A stretch of 64,000 bases of DNA from Rhabditoides inermis (lineage: Eukaryota; Nematoda; Chromadorea; Rhabditida; Rhabditidae): contig CAWZYM010000407.1 of NCBI GenBank assembly GCA_963966185.1, forward strand, positions 304,001-368,000, read 5' to 3'. The notes under the pieces were generated by a model. It was not told where the DNA came from, did no database searches, and worked only from the letters and a program-made list of their open reading frames with translations. Shown in pieces: positions 48,001 to 56,500 of the stretch. Position numbers and translations under genes: made by a program. How positions within the stretch are numbered: the first letter of the stretch is position 1; each line of letters starts with the position of its first letter.

Positions 48001-49193
48001 TCTGGTTTTAACACAGCTTGGTGGGGTAGGAAGTAAACGATTTTTCCTCGTGGTTCATCGGCTGGTACAATTTCTATTATGCCTCGGGCAAGCTGATCGC
48101 TGAACGTCTTGCAGTAGTCTGTCCAAAGCTTTTCGTTGTTTCGGAGATTTCGGAACTGATTTTCTAGTCTTTTAAGCGCTATTCTATAGTTGTCTGCAAT
48201 GGTGATATGTTCGTTTTTCCAAGGAAATCTGACGTGGATCCCGTCTTCTTTTTCTTCCACGGTGTCTCGGAAGTACTTTTTGACTTTTTCTTCTTCTATC
48301 TGTTTACTGTCGTGTTCGTCGCTAGCGGTTATGCCTATGTGCTCGATTTCCCAGTGTTTCTGGAGATCAAACTCTGTATCTGAATCTACTCTGGTGTTGT
48401 GGGCGAGATGTGTTGCTTGTCGTTGTGTCCCAGTTGTCTTCGTCCCTGATAGAACTGGTCCAAATATGGTTTCGGTTGTACGCAGCCCAGATGGAAGGTC
48501 TATCGGTTTCTCGGGCGGACAAATGGTGTTGATCAAGTCCTGACCTATCAGTAAATCAGGTCTCACTCGTTTATCGTCTATACGTGGTACTGGTATGTTG
48601 TTTGCTTGTATCTCTCGTTTGTCGTCTTCTGACAGTTTGTACGTAAAATATGGTTTGGTGATGCATTCCGTAGTTTTTACTGTGGTCGTGATCTGTTTTC
48701 TTTCCTTGCTGGATAGAGTGATTGTTGCTTCTCCAGATCTTCTGAACGATGTAGCTCCACCGAAGGATCCTATGGGAGTCTGTCGTATGTTTGAAAGTGG
48801 AATGCCAATTGATTTTGCTATATGTTCTGTTAAGAAGGTCGTCGTTGAACCTCCATCGATCATAGCTATTATTGATGTTGACTGGAGCGTGGTTGGGTTG
48901 ATAACTGTTACTGGTATGCTCATTAGTGCCGCATTCGATGATTTTGTTGCGCTTGCTTTGGTGTGCAAAGCTGTGACTTCTGTGCTGCTAGCGGGTGTTG
49001 CTTTAGTGTTGTAAATTGATGATCTTGTTGCGCTTGCTTCGGTGTGCAAGGCTGTGGCTTCTGTGCTGCTCGCTGGTGTTGCCTTGGTGTTGTTATTATT
49101 GTTTGAGACCGCTTGATTAGAGTTGACCTCATTGTTCAGGAAAAAATTCCGTCTCCTGTTCCTGTTCATTCTGTTCGAAGATGTTCTCTTCAT
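45039..49193 (-). CDS. pol: Pol polyprotein of large BEL/Pao element (1384 aa)
   Basis: It would supply protease, reverse transcriptase, RNase H and integrase. Visible in order: a Ser/Thr/Ala-rich N-terminus with a 27-residue duplication (about 36-86); an aspartic protease signature, MIDGGSTT, with D113; RT with D451 in IADVEKAF and the box YVDN at 530-533; RNase H with D700 (FTDAS), E747 and D779 (FSDSS); integrase HHCC zinc site H1008, H1013, C1043, C1046; integrase core D1079 (TGVDLF), D1137 (LSDNAT), E1181 (AAYERL); and a DUF5641-like end (about 1271-1360). The frame is uninterrupted. The start overlaps gag by at least 65 nt in another frame (+1 relative to gag), so a frameshift or a separate mRNA is implied. 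YVDN replaces the common YVDD; nematode BEL elements may vary here, so loss of activity cannot be assumed. Confidence 0.95.
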   Translation of the reverse strand: MKRTSSNRMNRNRRRNFFLNNEVNSNQAVSNNNNNTKATPASSTEATALHTEASATRSSIYNTKATPASSTEVTALHTKASATKSSNAALMSIPVTVINPTTLQSTSIIAMIDGGSTTTFLTEHIAKSIGIPLSNIRQTPIGSFGGATSFRRSGEATITLSSKERKQITTTVKTTECITKPYFTYKLSEDDKREIQANNIPVPRIDDKRVRPDLLIGQDLINTICPPEKPIDLPSGLRTTETIFGPVLSGTKTTGTQRQATHLAHNTRVDSDTEFDLQKHWEIEHIGITASDEHDSKQIEEEKVKKYFRDTVEEKEDGIHVRFPWKNEHITIADNYRIALKRLENQFRNLRNNEKLWTDYCKTFSDQLARGIIEIVPADEPRGKIVYFLPHQAVLKPDSNTTKLRVVFDASSHMKYELSLNDIIHQGPTLLPDICGMLLRARLNKHIMIADVEKAFLMVHLQNIDRDAVRFLWFKDPLRKDFSIDNVIQMRYTRIPFGVNASPYLLAQSIVYHLEKTNSPLSRQIQDNTYVDNVIMRSNNTDTLIEYYRTSKILFNEINMNLREYLSNSSSINNVIEEKDKASGVNVKILGIRWDPQNDKIAIPVHLIRKNPEINTKRTVVSNLASVYDPLGLVCPLLTKAKIFMQELWTKNTQWDDKLAEADNKRWEAIISKIDTLVLRNRMTNAVVPSSYHDMCIFTDASTEMYGACAYIREMSKNFNINPRAELIFAKQRLAPLRNKLTIPKLELLGILAGCRMVEFLIKEFQGEIDTKTVHLFSDSSVAIAWIKTPNSTKQEKFVQRRIKEIYEITTRLNDIGISIILRHVASGDNPADHITRGLESTSIDTSNWWKGPAFLNRSETTWSESFIIPPQAESLLTNHSETYNKGVTDIENSSNIDRYVKLNWNIERFLSKFSQSFNHISKSRVKEEWSPSEYQRTLRRTIRNHQHKFNINENSMKHRNLNPFTDQHGIVRSRGRLGNTNLQEDAKFPTIIEGGSHLAKLLIRKVHIDNAHIGPNQTLATIRDRYWITRGRQSVRNELSKCVICKRYNSYTFKYPNTSNMPDDRVTKSKPFHSTGVDLFNLHQVKDTKLWGCIFTCFSTRLVHLEMVNDLSANTFIHALRKFIARRGQPSTILSDNATNFTLTKEILEKNQQVQQFAASKQITWKHIPALSPWRGAAYERLIQSIKRGLNKSIGRRKLSPSQLETQLIEIESIINARPLTYVSQQSDSKVIRPIDIISPNIATIPLQFPSNNDDNDSTYEGEDETAAYHRTIKSLGKSQECRDKFWDIWSDEYIKNLRESHRLRIDNKRYTNIKPKVGMIVIISDENVPRYNWPLGKITQLVPSKDGQIRSVIVSTSAQRSKERSINALIPLEIGEYTNTSQ

Positions 49194-51135
49194 CGGTTCT
49201 GGGGAGGGGGCGGTCCCCTTCCGTGTCCGGCATCGGGTACTCCTCCTCGTGGTCGTTGTATTCCTCGTTGGCCAGATGCACGGCTGGGGTGTTCTGAGGG
49301 TTCATGCGGTACGGCCGCTGGCCGTTTTGACCGTTGTTGTATGGCTGCTGGTGCTTTCCTCCCTGGTACTGGTTCTGCTGATTCTGGGTAGCATACTGCG
49401 TCCTCGGAAAGTGACTGGGAGGGGTGCTGTTCACCGTCCTTTCCATTCTGGCGGCTTGGAGGCAGAGCTCGTTTCTGTGCGGCTTGCCGCACGTGACGCA
49501 GTTGGACTTCACGTTCTCGCACTGTGATCCGTAGTGCCCGGGCAAGTAGCACTTCTGGCAGACGCCGGCCGCTCGGACAATCTGAATCTTGAGAGGGGTG
49601 GGGTTCCGCACCTTGCAGAGCACGGAAGTGTGCATGGTGCTTCCACAGAAGATGCATCCCTTGTTGTCGAATGCGCGCTGGCGCTGGGGCAGTGTGAGCA
49701 TCGTTACCTCCCCCAGTTCATCACTGTTCATGTGCATGTTCGTGGTATGCACCGTGGGGTGGGTCGCGTTTGTGTCCTCGCTGTGGCTGTTGACCTCGCG
49801 TTCGTAGATGATGCAGTTGTGTAGCGATCGCTGCAGCTGATCGAGGTTGGTGATCATCCCAAAGCGGTTGTTGTATACGTTCTCTTTTTTGATGTGTCTC
49901 TGGACCCGGGGAGGCAGTTTCTCGAGAAGAGTCGATGCCGTTCCGAGGCCCGTTTCGACTTCAGGCATTCGGATTCCGAGCTGGTTGTGAGCGCGCTGAA
50001 TGGCACTGATGATGATGCAGATGTCCTCGTACCGGTTCCTCAGATCGTTCAGACTGTATTCGTCAGTCATCTTTGGTTGCTTCTGAATGAGGCGGCGGAT
50101 TTCAGCCTGAATCTCAGAGGGGTGCATGTATTTTTCCATCAGATAGTCGATCACGAACTGGATTTTCCCGCCTTCCTTGGGAAGGAACGATTTCTCCCTC
50201 TCGTCCTCACAAGCTTCTAGAAGGAGGAAGAGCTTTTCCGAATCCGGCACATCTTGGCGCACGAACACCAGCGGCTGGTACATCTCCCAGAACGCCGCAA
50301 ACGTGTTAGCACTGTTGAACTTGGGGAGTTTCAGGTTGCCGAACTTGACCCTGAAGTCTTTGTTCTTCGAGTACTCCGGGGTGAGGTTGGTGTGCTGACG
50401 ATAGCTCGGCTTCGTGTTGTAGTTGGGGGTGGAGTGATCGAAGTTGTCTCCACCGGCTGTCGCCCGGAACAACGATGGGTCGATGTTCTGCCTTGGCATG
50501 GGCTGTCCCAGACCGTAGTTGTTGCGGTGGAGGGTGGTCCTGGGGTCTGTGTCCGGTCCGAACATGTTGGGGCTGTAGATGGGAGCCTGGCCGTAGTTGA
50601 AGAACTTCCCGTAGTTCTCCTGCATCATGTTCTGTTCCTGCTTGTTGTGGTTGTTTCCACTGGGGAAGTGTCCCATCATAGGCATGTTCGGAGCCCCGTT
50701 GTGTTCGATAGCTGTTCCGGATGTCTCGGCCGTGTGGATGGAGACGGCTGACTTGGACTTGTTGAGAGATCCGTTCAGCCCGTTCAGCTTCATCGAGTGG
50801 TTGGGAGTGTTTCCCTTCCTCTGCTCGAACATCACCATGTGGGTGTTCAGAAAGTCCCTGGCCTCCATGGTGATCATGGGGTAGTTGATCGATTCAGTGT
50901 ACTCCTCGAATTCCGTCACACCTTCGGTGTTCATGGAGGAGTAGACACGGTTCTCAATCTTCTCGATGGTTGCTTCGAGTTCGTTGATGATCGTGCGCAA
51001 GAGGAGGAAGGTAGCTTCGGTGGCCGCGCTGAACTCGTCGTTCATCTTTGCGGCTTCGGCCTTCTCCATGGCATCTTTCATCTTCTTGATGTTTCCATCA
51101 ATGATGATCTTCTCGTTCTTGCGAACGTGCGTCAT
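49129..51135 (-). CDS. gag: Gag polyprotein of large BEL/Pao element (668 aa)
   Basis: Particle-forming, RNA-binding protein. The N-terminal ~65 residues are charged and probably coiled-coil (KKMKDAMEKAEAAK..., LEATIEKIENR). Residues about 110-260 are Asn/Gln/Pro-rich and look disordered. A DUF1759-like capsid region covers about 262-430 (LPKFNSANTFAAFWEMYQPL; LPPRVQRHI). Zinc knuckles are C494-C507 and C526-C539 (CX2CX4HX4C) and C546-C558 (CX2CX3HX4C), followed by a Gln/Asn tract and an acidic tail. The ATG lies 161 bp inside the primer site. It is homologous to the small element's 382-aa Gag over the capsid and knuckle regions. Confidence 0.95.
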   Translation of the reverse strand: MTHVRKNEKIIIDGNIKKMKDAMEKAEAAKMNDEFSAATEATFLLLRTIINELEATIEKIENRVYSSMNTEGVTEFEEYTESINYPMITMEARDFLNTHMVMFEQRKGNTPNHSMKLNGLNGSLNKSKSAVSIHTAETSGTAIEHNGAPNMPMMGHFPSGNNHNKQEQNMMQENYGKFFNYGQAPIYSPNMFGPDTDPRTTLHRNNYGLGQPMPRQNIDPSLFRATAGGDNFDHSTPNYNTKPSYRQHTNLTPEYSKNKDFRVKFGNLKLPKFNSANTFAAFWEMYQPLVFVRQDVPDSEKLFLLLEACEDEREKSFLPKEGGKIQFVIDYLMEKYMHPSEIQAEIRRLIQKQPKMTDEYSLNDLRNRYEDICIIISAIQRAHNQLGIRMPEVETGLGTASTLLEKLPPRVQRHIKKENVYNNRFGMITNLDQLQRSLHNCIIYEREVNSHSEDTNATHPTVHTTNMHMNSDELGEVTMLTLPQRQRAFDNKGCIFCGSTMHTSVLCKVRNPTPLKIQIVRAAGVCQKCYLPGHYGSQCENVKSNCVTCGKPHRNELCLQAARMERTVNSTPPSHFPRTQYATQNQQNQYQGGKHQQPYNNGQNGQRPYRMNPQNTPAVHLANEEYNDHEEEYPMPDTEGDRPLPRTDEENIFEQNEQEQETEFFPEQ

Positions 51136-51295
51136 CGTAGTGTGATCAATACTGGATGTGTTACGTACTGGATATGGACAGATATCAGTTGACTTCGATA
51201 AGATATCGATAGGAAATCGATCGATTCTCGAGATAACTTGGTTGTTTGGGTGGCTTCGAGTGTCTTTGTCTGCGGCTACGGGACGTTATCCGATA
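51136..51295 (-). other. 5' leader of large BEL element
   Basis: About 160 bp between primer site and gag start, the usual place for RNA packaging signals. No specific motif is recognised. Confidence 0.6.
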
Positions 51296-51308
51296 GGCCG
51301 ATGCACCA
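51296..51308 (-). promoter_or_regulatory. Primer binding site (tRNA-Gly type), large BEL element
   Basis: Plus strand GGCCGATGCACCA directly abuts the LTR. It equals 13 bases of a tRNA-Gly(GCC)-type 3' end including CCA. Confidence 0.87.
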
Positions 51309-51983
51309 TAAGCGGAAACAGACTACTCGCCACAACCAACAACCTTCTCCCAACAGGAATACTGTAACCAGTATCACTTCCAATGCTTCAAGCACACAGC
51401 ACAACAACACAATCAATTCACAAGTGTTTATCGCATGCAATCGAAACAAGTTAAGTCCTTCGGAGACGGGCAGTTGCGGACGGTTGGAGAGTCGCTGGAC
51501 TTCCAGTTGCCTTAGAGCGGACTTATGTACGTTTCGAAGTGATCCTCAGAGAGAATCACAGTGGTAGGTCAGAACGCCACGTGCCGCTTTGCACTGACCG
51601 TATACGAGAGTGGACGGTGGATTAGAACACGCGACACTGCTCTATGAGTGAGTTGTATGTGCTGACCGAAACGCTGGGAGTGGTCGGGTCGGATTGGTCT
51701 CAGAGGAGACGAAAAGGGGTAGTCCAAAAGGACAAGAAAGCTTTTGAATCCCGGAGGAGATTCGATTGGTCGCGGAGGACAGGAATTGCTCACAAGACTG
51801 GTTTTCTCAGAGCAAAGTTGAAATGACTGCTGCTGGGCCGTGGCCCCTCTCTTTTGTACTGCCCGCAACGTCTGCTGTCTAGACATTTCCTCATTGGCGT
51901 GACCGATTAACAAATGAACGCCATTAGTCCGTATTCCCAACGCGTATTATGCAACGTGTCGATAGTCGCGTCGTTCCACGACA
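51309..51983 (-). repeat. 5' LTR of large BEL/Pao element
   Basis: 675 bp, matching 42543-43217 without a difference noticed. It is followed by the CCATA duplication at 51984-51988. Confidence 0.95.
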
Positions 51984-51988
51984 CCATA

Positions 51989-53210
51989 CGTCACCATCAT
52001 GTTGCGAAATCCGAGAAATCCGCGTGTTGCCCACTAGTGCACTTCCAACAGGCTTATTCGGCGTCGCCTTATCGTCTCGCCGTGAACGGCCTCAATTTGA
52101 GAATCAGTCGATACTCCGAGAAACCTTATATCCGAGCGACGGCGGCGGTGACTTTCATTGTCGTCGGGTGGTCATTCGAGTGAGCGCGGAAAGGGGCAAC
52201 CGCTCACTGGGACGGGAAAATGAGATTGATGAATCGAACACAAGTGTGTTTGTGTTGTTTCAGTGCATTGATCCTCATCTGTGCACATTTATTGATGCTC
52301 ATGCTATTCGTACGACCTGACAGTATCCGCTAAATCATGCACTTTCTTCGTTATATGACTCATGCCGGCACAACTCACAGACTTCGAGCATGTACGTATA
52401 TGTACAGGTCATGTTTCACGGAACTGTTTATCGGCAAGATGCATTTGCAAAGTGTGACCAACTTGAGAAACACATGTGAATATACGTCAAAAGTGCGTTC
52501 ATGTTTCGCAGACGGTGTGTGATAAAGTGATTGAGTCAGAGACGGCAACATCTCGCGAGCATGAATATTGCTCACACCCTAAGTACTATGTGCAGCGTTT
52601 TAGTTAAAGAAATGCATGCCACGAATCAAGTAGGACGCATATCAACTAGGTTTAAACATTCTGGCAATGAATGTAGTATCTAATTTTTTCAGGATCAATA
52701 ATGTATGCTTCGACGTGCTGTTTCGAACAGCACCGAGAAATGGATGTTGCACTCAAATTGAAGTTTGTAATTTATTTAAACTTGAATCGACACCGATTTT
52801 GAGTGCACATAACTTCCTAATAATAATAAACATAAATAAAGGTTTCTTCGTGTATGACGATTAATAACAATCATTTTCATCATACTCAAACTTCACCCCT
52901 GCTATCAAGATGATTATCATTATGTCGAGAGAATAGACACTACTGTTATCATGCATCATTATTACCATAATGATATTCGATAGGTTCAATTCAGCTTTCT
53001 CAAATCAAGAGTTGAGCATAAGATGTATCGCATGAGATGTTTACGGGTTTACGTATATGTTGACGAATGATAAGTGAAGTTCTTGAAGCGCTTTTTTATA
53101 AGACCGCCCAGAAATCTTGTGACAGTCGTCAAACCGGCGACAATAATCCAGATTGTAATATTTTGTATTGTTTTTAATTAATGATCAAACAAAGGCATAC
53201 GGATCAATGA
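51989..53210 (-). repeat. Right inverted-repeat arm, distal piece
   Basis: Reverse complement of 39447 to about 40666. It continues directly into the right 49-bp terminal repeat, sharing its first two bases. Confidence 0.92.
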
Positions 53211-53257
53211 GAGTGAATGTAAACATAAATGGTCTCAGCTCCTCCCTCTACTCTCTA
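53209..53257 (-). repeat. Right 49-bp terminal inverted repeat
   Basis: Inverse of 32361-32409, ending CTACTCTCTA, followed by the ACAG duplication (53258-53261). Confidence 0.93.
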
Positions 53258-53524
53258 ACAGTTTAGAACTTTTCACAACGATCTTTAGGGGTTTAGAACT
53301 TTTCACAAAGATGTTCAGATGTTTAGAACTATTCCCTAGAACAGTTTAGAACTTTTCACAAAGATGTTCAGGTGTTTAGAACTTTTCCCTAGAACAGTTT
53401 AGAACTTTTCCCAAAGATGTTTAGGAGTTTGGAACTTTTCACAAAGTTGTTCAGGAGTTAAGAACTTTTCACTAGAACAGTTTAGAACTATCACAAACAT
53501 GTTTAGGGGTTTAGAACTTTTCCC
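53258..53524. repeat. Satellite C, forward (last block)
   Basis: TTTAGAACTTTTCACAACGA-type units resume after the large element and end at about 53524, where satellite D begins with GATTCCTGTGAGTCTCATAT. Confidence 0.92.
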
Positions 53525-56500
53525 GATTCCTGTGAGTCTCATATGAGATTAATTTGAGATTCCTGTGAGTCTCATATGAGATTCATCTGAGATTTATGTG
53601 AGTCTCATATGAGATTTGTTTGAGTCTTATATGAGATTCATTTGAGTCTCATAAAAAATTCATTTGAGTCTCATATGAGATTTGTTTGAGTCTCATATGA
53701 GATTTGTTTAAGTCTTATATGAGATTCATTTGAGTCTCTTATGAAATTCATTAGAGATTCCTGTGAGTTTCATATGAGATTAATTTGAGATTCATGTGAG
53801 TCTCATATGAGATTCATTTGAGATTCATGTGAGTCTCATATGAGATTCATTCGAGTCTCATATGAGATTTGTTTGAGTCTCATGTGAGATTTGTTTGAGT
53901 CTTATATGATATTCATTTGAGATCTATGTGAGTCTCATGTGAGAATCATTTGAGTCTCATATGAGATTTGTTTGAGTCTCATAAGAAACTTGTTTGAATG
54001 AGATTTGTCTGAGTCTCATATGAGATTCAATTGAGATTCCTCTGAGTCTCATATGAAATTCATGAAAGATTCCTGTGAGTCTCATATGAGATTCATTTGA
54101 GATTCATGTGAGTCTCATATGAGATTCATTTGAGATTCATGTGAGTCTCATATGAGATTTGTTTGAGTCTTATATGAGATTCATTTGAGGCTCATAAGAA
54201 ATTCATTTGAGTCTCATATGAGATTTGTTAGAGTCTCGTATGAGATTCATTTGAGACTCAAATGAATCTCATGTGAGTCTCATATGATATTCATTTGAGT
54301 CTCATATGAGATTTGTTTGAGTTTCATATGAGATTCATTTGAGATTCCTGTGAGTCTCATATGAGATTCATTTGAGATTTATGTGAGTCTCATATGAGAT
54401 TTGTTTGAGTCTTATATGAGATTCATTTGAGGCTCATAAGAAATTCAATTGAGTCTCATATGAGATTTGTTTGAGTCTCGTATGAGATTCATTTGAGACT
54501 CAAATGAATCTCATGTGAGTCTCATATGATATTCATTTGAGTCTCATATGAGATTTGTTTGAGTTTCATATGAGATTCATTTGAGATTCCTGTGAGTCTC
54601 ATATGAGATTAGTTTGAGATTCATGTGAGTCTCATATGAAATTCATTTGAGATTCATGTGAGTCTCATATGAGATTTATTTGAGTCTCATATGAGATTTG
54701 TTTGCGTCTCGTATGAGATTCATTTGAGTCTCATATGAGATTTGTTTGAGTCTCATATGAGATTTGTTTAAGTCTTGTATGAGATTCATTTGAGTCTCTT
54801 ATGAAATTCATTTGAGATTCCTGTGAGTCTCATATGAGATTAATTTGAGATTAATGTGAGTCTCATATGAGATTCATTTGAGATCCATGTGAGTCTCATA
54901 TGAGATTCATTTGAGTCTCATATGAAATTTGTTTGAGTCTCATATGAGATTCATTTGAGTCTCATATGAGATTTGTTCGAGTCTCATGTGAGATTCCTGT
55001 GAGTCTCATATGAGATTCATTTGAGATTTATGTGAGTCTCATATGAGATTTGTTTGAGTCTTATATGAGATTCATTTGAGTCTTATAAAAAATTCATTTG
55101 AGTCTCATATGAGATTTGTTTGAGTCTCGTATGAGATTCATTTGATTCTCATATGAGATTTGTTTGAGTCTCATATGAGATTTGTTTAAGTCTTATATGA
55201 GATTCATTTGAGTATCTTATGAAATTTATTTGAGATTCCTGTGAGTCTCATATGAGATTAATTTGAGATTCATGTGAGTCTCATATGAGATTCAATTGAG
55301 TCTCATATGAGATTTGTTTGAGTCTTATATGAGATTCATTTGAGGCTCATAAGAAATTCAATTGAGTCTCATATGAGATTTGTTTGAGTCTCGTATGAGA
55401 TTCATTTGAGACTCAAATGAATCTCATGTGAGTCTCATATGATATTCATTTGAGTCTCATATGAGATTTGTTTGAGTTTCATATGAGATTCATTTGAGAT
55501 TCCTGTGAGTCTCATATGAGATTAGTTTGAGATTCATGTGAGTCTCATATGAAATTCATTTGAGATTCATGTGAGTCTCATATGAGATTTATTTGAGTCT
55601 CATATGAGATTTGTTTGCGTCTCGTATGAGATTCATTTGAGTCTCATATGAGATTTGTTTGAGTCTCATATGAGATTTGTTTAAGTCTTGTATGAGATTC
55701 ATTTGAGTCTCTCATGAAATTCATTTGAGATTCCTGTGAGTCTCATATGAGATTAATTTGAGATTCCTGTGAGTCTCATATGAGATTCATTTGAGATTTA
55801 TGTGAGTCTCATATGAGATTTGTTTGAGTCTTATATGAGATTCATTTGAGTCTCATAAAAAATTCATTTGAGTCTCATATGAGATTTGTTTGAGTCTCAT
55901 ATGAGATTTGTTTAAGTCTTATATGAGATTCATTTGAGTCTCTTATGAAATTCATTAGAGATTCCTGTGAGTCTCATATGAGATTAATTTGAGATTCATG
56001 TGAGTCTCATATGAGATTCATTTGAGATTCATGTGAGTCTCATATGAGATTCATTCGAGTCTCATATGAGATTTGTTTGAGTCTCATGTGAGATTTGTTT
56101 GAGTCTTATATGATATTCATTTGAGATCTATGTGAGTCTCATGTGAGAATCATTTGAGTCTCATATGAGATTTGTTTGAGTCTCATAAGAAACTTGTTTG
56201 AATGAGATTTGTCTGAGTCTCATATGAGATTCAATTCAGATTCCTGTGAGTCTCATATGAAATTCATGAAAGATTCCTGTGAGTCTCATATGAGATTCAT
56301 TTGAGATTCATGTGAGTCTCATATGACATTCATTTGAGATTCATGTGAGTCTCATATGAGATTCATTTGAGATTTATGTGAGTCTCATATGAGATTTGTT
56401 TGAGTCTTATATGAGATTCATTTGAGGCTCATAAGAAATTCATTTGAGTCTCATATGAGATTTGTTAGAGTCTCGTATGAGATTCATTTGAGACTCAAAT

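Larger units (their letters stand above)
42543..51983 (-). mobile_element. Full-length BEL/Pao LTR retrotransposon (9441 bp)
   Basis: 675-bp LTRs at both ends, a CCATA target duplication (42538-42542 and 51984-51988), a tRNA-Gly(GCC)-type primer site, intact gag and pol, a probable spliced third ORF and a polypurine tract, all on the minus strand. The LTRs look identical, so the insertion is young. Pol domain order (protease, RT, RNase H, integrase) and the DUF1759/DUF5641-type segments place it in BEL/Pao. It sits inside one arm of the large element's inverted repeat. The other arm preserves the empty site (about 40667). Confidence 0.95.
32361..53257. mobile_element. Large DNA element with 49-bp terminal inverted repeats (20.9 kb including nested insertion)
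   Basis: The left terminus TAGAGAGTAGAGGGAGGAGC (32361 onward) continues for 49 bp and is matched in inverse at 53209-53257. ACAG flanks both sides (32357-32360 and 53258-53261), and excision restores the satellite C unit CCCTAGAACAGTTTAGAAC. An AACAG 5-bp reading is possible if the outermost base is not counted in the repeat. Without the 9441-bp BEL insertion and its duplicated CCATA the element is about 11.45 kb. I recognise no transposase, integrase or polymerase in the roughly 7 kb of left-hand sequence or the inner repeat, so the superfamily is unknown. Confidence 0.82.

Noticed and set aside
32361..53257. Polinton/Maverick identity for the large element, suggested by length
   Set aside because: The terminal repeats are only 49 bp and start TAGAGAG, the duplication is 4-5 bp rather than 6, and no polymerase B, integrase or capsid gene was recognised.
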